A stretch of DNA of 26,116 bases from Planctomycetaceae bacterium. GTDB lineage: Bacteria; Planctomycetota; Planctomycetia; Pirellulales; Pirellulaceae. Under the pieces are notes generated by a model that worked only from the letters and a program-made list of their open reading frames with translations, searched no databases and was not told the DNA's origin. Made by a program: the position numbers and the translations under genes. The stretch is taken from NCBI GenBank assembly GCA_020638975.1, contig JACKHN010000051.1:1-26116 (forward strand), in the 5' to 3' direction. This document shows, one piece after another, positions 8,801 through 15,524 of the stretch (position 1 is its first letter; every line of letters begins with the position of its first letter).

Positions 8801-10951
8801 ACCGCCGGTGGCTCGGTAGTTCTCGACAATCGCGGGACAGCAACAACAGGCGATGACACCCTCGTCTACACTCCGACCGCAAACTTTACCGGTACCGATC
8901 AATTTACTTACACCGTCCAAGATCAAAATGGTGTCACATCAAAAGCCACCGTAACGGTTCACGTCGACGACACGGGCGACGACAAAGTCCGGATTCGTCT
9001 TCAAGCGACCGACTTGAATGGTAATCCGATCCAGGCCGTTGGTGTTGGCGAAGAGTTTAATCTGCAAGTGCTTGTGGCGGACGATTTGCGAGCCGACGAC
9101 GAGGATGGTAACGACGCCATCGACCGCTTCGGAGTTGCGGGAGCCTATCTCGACATCTTGTACAATTTCAATCTTGTTTCATTGTCCACTCGATCACCAT
9201 TCTTCGGTGCCGATTTCCAAAACGCGACATCAATCTCAACAACGACACCGGGCTTCATCAACGAAGCCGGTGCTTTCCAGACCGACCAAGGTAATCCGCT
9301 CGGTCGAGTTTGCCAGATCGGAATTCCGAACGCGACTTGTTCGCCGGAAGACAACGAGTTCCTTCTCCTGACAGTTCCGATGCGGGCAACGGCGCAAGGA
9401 GTTGCCAACTTCGTCGGCGATCCCGCCGATCGTCGGACGAATGGCCCTCTGTCACCACCTGACCATGACGTATTGTTATTCAATCCAGCGGCTCCCGTTT
9501 TGCTGGAACAGATTCGATTCGAGAACGATTCACTGACGATTCTGGGATCGGGTGGCCTGCCGACTGCAGTCGATAACACGTACCTGCTGGCCGCGAACAG
9601 CACGAACAATGTGTTGAACGTTTTGGCGAACGACTCAGAAATCTCGAATCCACCGCTGACCATCACCGCAACTGGCTCAGTCCCAGGTGCTGCTCCATTA
9701 CAGGGGAGCGTAACCGTTGCTGCGAACGGCTCGTCGCTTCTCTACACGCCACGTAATGGCTTCGTTGGTACTGAACAGTTCACCTATACGGTACGGAATA
9801 ATGTTGGACTAACCGACCAGGCTGTCGTCACCGTGCAAGTCGGCAACGCCCAGAAGGACATTAATATCCGACTGGAAACGACGAATCTCAACAACCAACC
9901 GATTAGCACGATTACCGCGGGCTCCGAGTTTAAAGTGCGTGCGTATGTCCAAGATATCCGCACCAGCGCACCCGATCCGGCGCGAACCGGCGTGTTCGCG
10001 GTGTACTTCGACCTGCTTTACAACGCTGGGTTGATCACGACGAAGAACGATCCGGCGAACCGATTCGGATTCGACATCGATTTCAGCGCTCCGTACAATT
10101 CCAATGGCCTTTCAGCGAACAACAGCTTCCTTAACGTGATCGATGAAGTTGGTGCGTTCCAGACGGGTGACGCCGCCGTCGGCTCCGGAGAAAAGCTACT
10201 GGCGGAGATTACGTTCCGTGCAAACACGCCCGGCGTTGCTCAATTCAACGCCGACCCACCGGACCTCAGCCCGTTCCATGACATTCTGCTCTTCGAACCA
10301 CCAGCTCCGGTTGCCTTGAGCCGAATCAACCTTGGGGCTGCTTCGATCACGATCCTTGGTGTCAGCGCGGAAGGCAGCTTCACAAACCCGAACAACCCTC
10401 GTGACGTAAACGGAGATAACGCCGTTTCGGCAATCGATGCACTACTGATCATTAACGATCTGACAACGAATGGTCCACGCCATCTCTTTAGTTCGAGTGG
10501 CGGTGCTTCGGGTGAAGGTGAAGCGGGCAGCGTCAAAATGCCGGTTGGTTTCGTTGACGTCAATAACGACGGCGAAGTCAGCCCCATCGATGCACTTTCC
10601 GTGATCAATTACCTGAATGGTAGTAGCTTCGCTGCGGCAGTTGGCGAAGGCGAAGCGAGTGCCGTTCTGTCGACGAATTCCGTCAGCGTTACGACGCCGC
10701 GATTGCCAACGCTCGTAATTGCCCCAATCGAAACCACGGTAACTCGTTCAACCGAAAGTGATGCGTTGGTCGATCGCACTTCGGTGAATTCGGATCCCGA
10801 CAGAGCAGCCGTCGACACCCTGTTTTATCACCATAGCCAGACCGACAGCTCCGCGTCGCAACAAAGTGGCCGAGATGTGGAGGTGGACTCAGAGTTAGTC
10901 AATGATGACTTGCTTGATCTCCTCGCAGATCGCAGCGCGATCGAACTCTAG
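5819..10951 (+). CDS. Giant secreted multidomain protein: zincin motif, SdrD-B-like, GEVED, Ig-like, cohesin-like and dockerin domains
   Basis: A 1710-residue protein, probably exported. The basic N-terminus followed by ERLEDRNLLAGD (about 30-41) matches the planctomycete LEPR-xLL motif seen on giant extracellular proteins. A PPC-like beta domain (about 75-200) is followed by a metalloprotease-like segment with HEAGHFFGLFH (H386, E387, H390, H396) and a Met-turn candidate M407, as in metzincins. Then come two SdrD-B-like domains (about 467-565 and 570-675; GVKFHDLNSNG, GTKFNDLDGDG), a GEVED-like domain (about 676-850), Ig-like domains (about 853-950, 955-1055, 1248-1345; LAVDDxFTV, FTYTV), two cohesin-like domains (about 1056-1240 and 1347-1520) and a dockerin pair (about 1524-1603; DVNGDNAVSAIDAL, DVNNDGEVSPIDAL). 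The acidic tail has no anchor. Upstream SD is weak. Substrate and partners are unknown. Confidence 0.88.
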   Translation: MPNSYKRLLTSAKSRKARKKLRNSRRIRMERLEDRNLLAGDMDLFPALVPEGEGSQPMTILHRESQIANDGIAVAESIPLGVDTGESTRVDVNGFFSNAGDIDVYRAELLGGDILQLNIFGAGQTISVFDELGTLMIFSEFDANSIAQQVETGEVNLPEGGNASLGRVISRAGTYFIQVTGDDTTIDGGAYTLQARVERPALEKAPVGTHQILYLDFNGAVVATDIFGGTGAASLSPLSSFLGNWGFTAADESALIDSVISKVEEYLSTDIRAFGNNGDFLTSGIPGEFDIEIRNSRDHADPFGQAHVSRVIIGGTQGELGVQTIGISEGLDVGNLDTTESAVVLLDVLSGQVTPQSPFNINNIPFAAGTTKLDLVGAAIAGAAAHEAGHFFGLFHTNNANNVPNLMDVGGAGIGVYLGLGQDGIFGSPDDTNIGFITPDAYIDFVGTEDTLNALSWSLSTGKLPSSVTGVKFHDLNSNGIRDLTEPGLPNWTIYADLDGDGMLGLREPRTTTSSNGTYTLSVPPGQHTIREVLQPGWKQTFPTNGSHTVVVQANSTVSNINFGNVSLFGGISGTKFNDLDGDGVLDQGEPGIPGIIIYLDMDGDNRLDLGEPMVRTDSSGNYSLTIVETGTYTVREALQPGWEQTFPKTPEREYTIVAMPGVSYPGRNFGNTSRLDYGDAPTALQSGFAKSYPTTIANNGAVHAVLPGFQIGSSIDGDPDGIPSVGADGDDVNTTINDEDGVTINAATIFPGSANGEITVSIQTGGYSPGRINAWLDFNRDGDWDDAGEHIVIDQRAGDGDHVLKFAVPAAAKSGETYLRVRYGYGRNMKPTGSDIAGEVQDHRVRILSESPLAVDDQFTVTQGGGATTFDVLLNDLQSLSPPLRVIAAGASTVGVTAAGGQVTVAANGSGVVYTPPLNFFGDDRFSYTIRDGAGNTDSADVSVTVLPSLVNPLAVDDSFTVQRGSTNNQLRVLANDLTGQNPPIGIVSFDNPTAGGSVVLDNRGTATTGDDTLVYTPTANFTGTDQFTYTVQDQNGVTSKATVTVHVDDTGDDKVRIRLQATDLNGNPIQAVGVGEEFNLQVLVADDLRADDEDGNDAIDRFGVAGAYLDILYNFNLVSLSTRSPFFGADFQNATSISTTTPGFINEAGAFQTDQGNPLGRVCQIGIPNATCSPEDNEFLLLTVPMRATAQGVANFVGDPADRRTNGPLSPPDHDVLLFNPAAPVLLEQIRFENDSLTILGSGGLPTAVDNTYLLAANSTNNVLNVLANDSEISNPPLTITATGSVPGAAPLQGSVTVAANGSSLLYTPRNGFVGTEQFTYTVRNNVGLTDQAVVTVQVGNAQKDINIRLETTNLNNQPISTITAGSEFKVRAYVQDIRTSAPDPARTGVFAVYFDLLYNAGLITTKNDPANRFGFDIDFSAPYNSNGLSANNSFLNVIDEVGAFQTGDAAVGSGEKLLAEITFRANTPGVAQFNADPPDLSPFHDILLFEPPAPVALSRINLGAASITILGVSAEGSFTNPNNPRDVNGDNAVSAIDALLIINDLTTNGPRHLFSSSGGASGEGEAGSVKMPVGFVDVNNDGEVSPIDALSVINYLNGSSFAAAVGEGEASAVLSTNSVSVTTPRLPTLVIAPIETTVTRSTESDALVDRTSVNSDPDRAAVDTLFYHHSQTDSSASQQSGRDVEVDSELVNDDLLDLLADRSAIEL

Positions 10952-10978
10952 TACCCACTCGTTGAAACCTTCCGGTTT

Positions 10979-11010
10979 AAAGCCCGATCTCGGCATCAAG
11001 GTCGGGCTTT
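10979..11010. terminator. Shared terminator between convergent genes
   Basis: AAAGCCCGA (10979-10987) pairs with TCGGGCTTT (11002-11010), with further T-G, C-G and T-A pairs inside and an 8-nt loop. It lies between two converging stop codons (10951 and 11032). T-tracts are short on both sides, so it may work in both directions with moderate strength. Confidence 0.75.
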
Positions 11011-11031
11011 GACGTTTCTGGCCCTGCAACC

Positions 11032-11319
11032 TTACATCCCAAGGATGCTGAGTATCGTTAGCGAGATACACACGAGGACGATAATTACGACGGTTACAGC
11101 TCGCTGAATCTTTTCGCGTTGCGTCTTGGGCCGTTCCGTTCCGAACTCGCGTTCGAGAAAATCGTCGTAATCAAAATCGTCATCGTCTGCAAAACCTTCC
11201 TCCTCCTCCAGATTCCACCCGGAATCGCCGCTGGCCCCACATTCGCGGCAGAATCGAGCATTTCCGGACACCTCCGCACCGCAGCACGGACAATCAAAGT
11301 CTTGAGGTGGGAACGACAT
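11032..11319 (-). CDS. Small zinc-ribbon protein with C-terminal membrane anchor, unknown function
   Basis: 95 residues. The N-terminus is a zinc ribbon built from two CxxC knuckles, CPCC (C10, C13) and CREC (C24, C27). A very acidic stretch follows (about 37-57: EEEEGFADDDDFDYDDF), then a basic segment (KTQREKIQR), and a single hydrophobic helix at about 73-93 ends the protein. The layout predicts a tail-anchored membrane protein with the zinc ribbon in the cytoplasm. I do not recognise a named family. It converges with the giant protein gene and diverges from tpx. The ATG at 11319 has no clear Shine-Dalgarno, but the zinc ribbon starts right after it. Confidence 0.8.
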   Translation of the reverse strand: MSFPPQDFDCPCCGAEVSGNARFCRECGASGDSGWNLEEEEGFADDDDFDYDDFLEREFGTERPKTQREKIQRAVTVVIIVLVCISLTILSILGM

Positions 11320-11421
11320 AAGGAGCTGTTACCGCAGAACTGAGGCGTGAAGTCTTCAGAGAGAGTAGCTTCGAATCATAGCCGATCTCACGGGATCGTT
11401 GAACGTTTGCTTAGGCATTCG

Positions 11422-11556
11422 CAGGGCCTTTCAGTTTTTCAAACTAAGAGGTTTGTACGACGGGCCTCCGAGCCCGTCGATGAATCTAAGTCGTTATTCG
11501 ACGGGCTCGGAGGCCCGTCGCACATCTTGTGCAACTTCAACAAATGAATTGCCCTG
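11422..11556. repeat. MITE-like nested-palindrome repeat, copy 2 (best preserved)
   Basis: 135 bp bounded by inverted CAGGGC (11422-11427) and GCCCTG (11551-11556). The arms GACGGGCCTCCGAGCCCGTC (within 11458-11479) and GACGGGCTCGGAGGCCCGTC (within 11499-11520) are exact reverse complements, and each can also fold on itself (8-bp stem CGACGGGC/GCCCGTCG). The tail CATCTTGTGCAACTTCAACA is shared with copies 1 and 3. Confidence 0.9.
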
Positions 11557-11594
11557 TAGGCACTCGAGCGTGAGTACACGTGCCGCGTGACCCC

Positions 11595-11623
11595 TTGATA
11601 CCGGATGCGACCAGCGGGATACT
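11595..11623 (+). promoter_or_regulatory. Sigma-70-type promoter of tpx
   Basis: -35 TTGATA (11595-11600), 17-nt spacer, -10 GATACT (11618-11623). Initiation near 11630 would give a leader of about 83 nt to the tpx ATG. Confidence 0.6.
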
Positions 11624-11712
11624 AGCCTCGTACGATCCAAGAAAAGTCGATGAATGCCGGTTCGGCCTCCCGATTCCCGGCAGCCCCGTAACACCGAGAA
11701 AGGGAAACTCCT

Positions 11713-12231
11713 ATGTCGCGTCCCGCAGCAGTAACGTTCAAAGGCACTCCGTTGACACTTGCAGGTGAAGCTGTCCAAACCGGCCAAGCCGCTCCTGATT
11801 TCACCGTGCATTTCTTCGCAGACGGGTTGAAGACCATCACGAAGGCCGACCTACAAGGCAAGCCGTCCATCATCAGCGTTGTGCCATCGCTTGACACCGG
11901 CGTTTGTCAGATTCAGACGAAGCGTTTCAACCAAGAGTTGGGATCACTCGGCGACAAGGTGAACGCCGTCACGATCAGCCTCGACTTGCCTTTCGCAATG
12001 AATCGTTTCTGTGGTGCTGAGGATATCAAATCGATGCGCGTCGGCAGCGACTATCAGGATCGCAACTTCGGCAACAGTTGGGGAATGCTGATCGAAGAGT
12101 TGAAACTCCTCGCTCGTGGTGTTTTCGTCTTGGATGCCAATGGCACCGTTGTCTATGCCGAAACCGTTCCAGAAGTCACCGCCGAGCCAAACTACGATGC
12201 CGCGCTCGCCGCGGTCAAAGGTTTGCTGTAG
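11713..12231 (+). CDS. tpx: Thiol peroxidase (atypical 2-Cys peroxiredoxin, Tpx)
   Basis: Reduces hydrogen peroxide and organic peroxides, usually recycled by thioredoxin; a trxA gene lies about 10 kb away in this window. The 172-residue protein starts with VTFKGTPLTLAG and has the Tpx signature PSLDTGVCQIQTKRF, where C65 is the peroxidatic cysteine, and FCGAEDIKSMR, where C100 is the resolving cysteine of Tpx. In most Tpx proteins the residue before V-C is Pro (TPVC); here it is Gly (TGVC). All other landmarks are intact, so activity is expected. The ATG at 11713 is preceded by an AAAGGG run. A clear promoter and a strong terminator flank it, so it is monocistronic. Confidence 0.95.
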   Translation: MSRPAAVTFKGTPLTLAGEAVQTGQAAPDFTVHFFADGLKTITKADLQGKPSIISVVPSLDTGVCQIQTKRFNQELGSLGDKVNAVTISLDLPFAMNRFCGAEDIKSMRVGSDYQDRNFGNSWGMLIEELKLLARGVFVLDANGTVVYAETVPEVTAEPNYDAALAAVKGLL

Positions 12232-12272
12232 TTCGCTCGCGGGCAACTAGCAACGATCGATGCTAAACCAAG

Positions 12273-12311
12273 AACAGACGGACATTCGAGCGTCCGTCTG
12301 TTTTCGTTTCT
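12273..12311 (+). terminator. Intrinsic terminator of tpx
   Basis: ACAGACGGAC (12274-12283) and GTCCGTCTGT (12292-12301) form a perfect 10-bp stem with an 8-nt loop, followed by TTTCGTTTC. It lies about 42 nt after the tpx stop codon. Confidence 0.9.
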
Positions 12312-12446
12312 TGGTGGCCGACGCTTCCACCGATTGCTCGAATGTCGTTTGTACTGCATCTGGGCGCGCGCTCGGTTTCAGAACGACTGAAGACTCGTTT
12401 TGATACCGGACGACCGGCACATCATCAAGCGAGACTTCCCCACGCT

Positions 12447-12582
12447 AGGGCCTTTCAGCTTTTTCAAACCGAGAGGTTTCTACGACGGGCCTCCGAGTCC
12501 ATTGATGAATCTAAGTCGCTAGTCGACGGGGTCGGAGGCCCGTCGGTACATCTTGTGCAACTTCAACAAATAAATCGCACTG
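12447..12582. repeat. MITE-like nested-palindrome repeat, copy 3 (partly decayed)
   Basis: 136 bp with the same order of parts as copies 1 and 2: AGGGCCTTTCAGCTTTTTC start, GAGAGGTTT, ACGACGGGCCTCCGAG first arm, GTCGGAGGCCCGTCG second arm, then ACATCTTGTGCAACTTCAAC. The first arm is damaged (GAGTCCATTG where copy 2 has GAGCCCGTCG), the second arm has GGGGTCGG for GGGCTCGG, and the right end reads GCACTG instead of GCCCTG. Confidence 0.85.
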
Positions 12583-12645
12583 TCCCCACGCGACGAGTGC
12601 GGGCGCTCGGCGCACGCTTTGCATGTCGAGGTGATTGGCTGCGCA

Positions 12646-12703
12646 GGCACTCGGCGTGTTCGTCAATTGGCGGTGGCGTTCTGTAGGTAGGACGCCGAGT
12701 GCC
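12646..12703. repeat. 12-bp perfect inverted repeat
   Basis: GGCACTCGGCGT (12646-12657) and ACGCCGAGTGCC (12692-12703) are exact reverse complements separated by 34 nt. They lie 120-175 nt before the start codon of the exported protein. This may be a second dispersed palindrome family, or a hairpin in the leader. Confidence 0.6.
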
Positions 12704-12820
12704 TCCACCGCAGCCTTCTCTCTGTCTTGTGGCCCCGTGACTTGCGACTTGCTGCAGAATGGCCTAAAACTGCGCCGCCGGCATTCACTCGCAGAATTGG
12801 TTCTCCGCCAAGGTTTCAAA

Positions 12821-14947
12821 ATGAAAATCACATGCTTGTCTCATTTGCTTCTGATTGCCCTTTCGTTCTGTACGCTCGCACTCCTGCGGACCGGCGCTGT
12901 GCTCGCGGACGAACCCGCGTCGTTAAAACTAATCCCCGCCGACGCGGCGTTCTATTCGGCCTCGACCCATCTTCGTGAGCAATACGATTCGCTCATGCAG
13001 AGTCGCGCAGTCGCCAAATTGCGCGAGATGCCAATTGTTAAAATGGGACTCGGTATGGCGCAGGCAAAATGGAACGATCCGGACGGCGATCTTGCTCCGT
13101 TCAAAGCCGCGTATGAGCAGCCCGAGAATCAGCGACTTGTCGAAGTCTTAATCGATGCCGTTTCGCATGAGGTGTTTGCCTACGGCGACGAGGACTTCGC
13201 CGCGTTGCTTGGGTTACTCAACCAAATCAATCAAGCGAATCAGGCGGCAATGCGTGATTTGAATGCCGTCGATGACCCTGACGCCGCACAGCAGATCATC
13301 CGGAAGCTTTCACAGAATCTCGCCCAACACCTCGACAAAGCGAAAGTCCCAGACTTGGTTATGGGATTTCGCCTATCTGACACCGCGCCGGCGATCGCCC
13401 AACTTGGGCGACTCGAACAAGTACTCGGCGAGTTGCTTGCAGACCAGCCCGAGTTGAAGCAGCGTCTTTCCCGACAACAAATCGCAGGCGGTGACTTTCT
13501 GACCCTGCAACTCGATGGCTCGTTGATCCCGTGGGGACAGGCCGCCCAAAGCGTGCCCTTTGACATTACGGAGATCCGCGAAAAAGTCACCAAGATGACC
13601 GTCTCTGTCGCGATTGGCGTTAAGGATAACTACTTGCTCGTTTCTGTCGGAGACAACAACGATCATCTCGTCGCACTCGGGCAGGGCGAGGTTCTAGCAA
13701 GCCGAAAAGAACTGGCACCCCTCCGGCGATACACTCGAGAGCAAATTTGCTCGATCTGGTATCTCAGCGATGCGTTCATGAAGCAAGCGAACTCAACGGA
13801 GCAGCGGCTCGATCAGCTGGCGAATTTGTCCTCGAGCCTATTGCCACTCACGGAATTGGACCCTTCGTTGCAGCAGCAAATTCAAGAGGATGTGCGTGGG
13901 CTGGTCGCCGACATCAAACGGGCGATTCCCGAATCGGGAGCCATGATGACGTTCGCGTTCCGAAATGACCAAGGCTACGAAGGCTACACACACAATTGGG
14001 GCGAGAAGAAGTCAATGGACGCTTCTCAGCCGTTAACGATCCTCGAACACGTGGGAGGTGACCCGATACTCGTTGTCGCTGGTCGCAGAAATTATTCGCC
14101 GGACACCTACGACATGATCTCGAAGTGGGTTGGCCGCGCATTGTTTTATGGCGAAACCATTGGTGTCGGATACCTTGGACCCAATGAACAGGATTTCTAC
14201 CGGCGAGTGCGCGGCGATTTGGCGACGCTCGTGAAGCAACTCGACCAGATCAATCGAGAAAAGCTGGTGCCGGCATTTCGTGATGGGCAAGGCGCGTGTG
14301 TATTGGATGCGAAGATCACCAGCGAACAGTGGCATGCAATGTTGTTGCCCAGCGAAAAGCCGTTGCCGATGCTCGAGTTAGGATTGGTGTATGGCGTTAG
14401 CGATGCCGGTCTGGTGAAGGAAGCGGCGACAGGCTACTTCCAAGCCGTTCAGAAGGCGATCGACACGCTCCACAATGCCGAGCCGACGACGATCCCCGAG
14501 TTCCCACTTCCGCTGCCAGATTCGCGAGAGTTTCCAGACGGCATGGTTTACTACTACCGATTGCCGCGGGAGCTTGGACTCGACAAGCAGCTTTCTCCGA
14601 ATGCAGGTTTGTCGGAAGATACGTTAGTCCTTTCGTTCGTCCCCAAGACGACGGTACGACTACTTGCGAAAACGCCCTTCCGTGCTGGCGGTCTCATTGA
14701 GCAACACCAAGGAGCGGCGGGCGCCGCGTTTCACTTCAGTTTTGCTCGTCTGATCGACGCGGTTGCACCGTGGGTCGATTACGGCATCGAGTTGTCTGGC
14801 CAGGAAGTTAGCGAAGACACGGTGGATCAGATTCACGTCGGGCTTGATATTGCGAGGTGTTTCCGCGAAATGTCGGCGGTAACCTACCAACAGGACGGCG
14901 TGTGGGTCACCCACTTCGCAACACACTTTGAAGATTTGCCTGAATAA
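12821..14947 (+). CDS. Exported protein of unknown function (possibly DUF3352-like)
   Basis: 708 residues from the ATG at 12821. The frame is open to 12635, but this ATG begins a clear signal peptide (MKITCLSHLLLIALSF, cleavage near VLADEPA), and AAGG lies about 8 nt upstream. The mature protein begins LKLIPADAAFYSAS, a pattern I associate with planctomycete proteins of the DUF3352 type, which measure out long alpha/beta repeats with no known enzyme activity; this assignment is weak. The rest is a mix of helices (NQINQANQA, LGELLADQPELKQRLSR) and strands with no cysteine pairs, metal site or catalytic motif that I recognise. It ends 28 nt before the histidine-rich lipoprotein on the same strand, so the two are probably co-transcribed. 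Confidence 0.8.
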   Translation: MKITCLSHLLLIALSFCTLALLRTGAVLADEPASLKLIPADAAFYSASTHLREQYDSLMQSRAVAKLREMPIVKMGLGMAQAKWNDPDGDLAPFKAAYEQPENQRLVEVLIDAVSHEVFAYGDEDFAALLGLLNQINQANQAAMRDLNAVDDPDAAQQIIRKLSQNLAQHLDKAKVPDLVMGFRLSDTAPAIAQLGRLEQVLGELLADQPELKQRLSRQQIAGGDFLTLQLDGSLIPWGQAAQSVPFDITEIREKVTKMTVSVAIGVKDNYLLVSVGDNNDHLVALGQGEVLASRKELAPLRRYTREQICSIWYLSDAFMKQANSTEQRLDQLANLSSSLLPLTELDPSLQQQIQEDVRGLVADIKRAIPESGAMMTFAFRNDQGYEGYTHNWGEKKSMDASQPLTILEHVGGDPILVVAGRRNYSPDTYDMISKWVGRALFYGETIGVGYLGPNEQDFYRRVRGDLATLVKQLDQINREKLVPAFRDGQGACVLDAKITSEQWHAMLLPSEKPLPMLELGLVYGVSDAGLVKEAATGYFQAVQKAIDTLHNAEPTTIPEFPLPLPDSREFPDGMVYYYRLPRELGLDKQLSPNAGLSEDTLVLSFVPKTTVRLLAKTPFRAGGLIEQHQGAAGAAFHFSFARLIDAVAPWVDYGIELSGQEVSEDTVDQIHVGLDIARCFREMSAVTYQQDGVWVTHFATHFEDLPE

Positions 14948-14975
14948 TTAACCTCTCGTTTTCGGAGATCCTTCG

Positions 14976-15494
14976 ATGCGGATATCGCTTCGTAACTTAG
15001 TTGCTCTTTCTACCGCGCTGCTTCTGGCGGCGTGCAATGCCAGCACGCCGCCAACACCGGCCCCCGTCGTGGAAGATCATAGCGGGCATGATCACTCGCA
15101 CGGGCACGATCATCCGGAAACCGGACCGAACGGCGGCCATCTCGTCGAACTCGGCGACGAGGAATACCACATCGAGTGGACGCACGATGATGAGAGCGGA
15201 TTGGTGACGCTCTACATCCTTGACGGCGCAGTCAAAGAACTCGTCCCGATCGCCGCCGACAAAATCACGATCACCGCCAAAGTAGAAGATGCGGTTGAGT
15301 ACCAACTCGCTGCGGTCGAACCAAGTGGCGATCCGCCCGTCTCGGCAAAGTTCGAGTTGAAGAGTCCTGAACTACTCGTTGCGTTACAACTGGCCGGACA
15401 AGGGACGGACGTTTCCGTCGCAGTCACGATCAACGGCAAGCCATATCGAGGCGTCTTCGAACACCATGAACACGGACATGGTCATCATCACTAG
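14976..15494 (+). CDS. Histidine-rich lipoprotein, putative periplasmic metal-binding protein
   Basis: 172 residues. A lipoprotein signal peptide ends in the lipobox LLAAC, with C20 as the lipidated residue. It is followed by a His/Asp cluster, HSGHDHSHGHDH, and the conserved-looking segment GPNGGHLVELGDEEYHIEWTHDD. The middle is a beta-rich domain with no cysteine, and the protein ends in a second cluster, EHHEHGHGHHH. Two histidine tails suggest binding of Zn, Cu or Ni outside the cytoplasmic membrane; this is inference. Similar GPHGG-containing proteins in planctomycetes often sit near metal efflux systems, but none is visible here. The gene is 28 nt after the exported protein gene and converges on the cytochrome with 30 nt between stops and no terminator seen. 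Confidence 0.85.
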   Translation: MRISLRNLVALSTALLLAACNASTPPTPAPVVEDHSGHDHSHGHDHPETGPNGGHLVELGDEEYHIEWTHDDESGLVTLYILDGAVKELVPIAADKITITAKVEDAVEYQLAAVEPSGDPPVSAKFELKSPELLVALQLAGQGTDVSVAVTINGKPYRGVFEHHEHGHGHHH

Positions 15495-15524
15495 GCCGTT
15501 GATGCGTAGCTGGGGTCGCGACGC

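Larger units (their letters stand above)
11320..11712. other. Divergent intergenic region upstream of tpx
   Basis: Holds repeat copy 2 (11422-11556) and the tpx promoter (11595-11623). The minus-strand promoter for the zinc-ribbon gene should lie between 11320 and 11420; a TATGAT there has no good -35, so it is not called. Confidence 0.5.
12312..12820. other. Intergenic region with repeat copy 3 and a second inverted repeat
   Basis: About 510 nt between the tpx terminator and the next start. It holds repeat copy 3 (12447-12582) and an inverted repeat at 12646-12703. An open frame reaches back from the downstream gene to 12635, but the signal peptide starting at 12821 shows that the upstream part is not coding. 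No clear promoter was found for the downstream pair. Confidence 0.5.

Noticed and set aside
11494..11811. Minus-strand open frame with FVEVAQDVRRASEPVE, echoed at other repeat copies
   Set aside because: It is a reverse-strand reading of repeat copy 2 that runs into tpx on the opposite strand.
12635..12820. N-terminal extension of the exported protein to 12635
   Set aside because: It would put 62 residues in front of a clear signal peptide and would read through the inverted repeat at 12646-12703.
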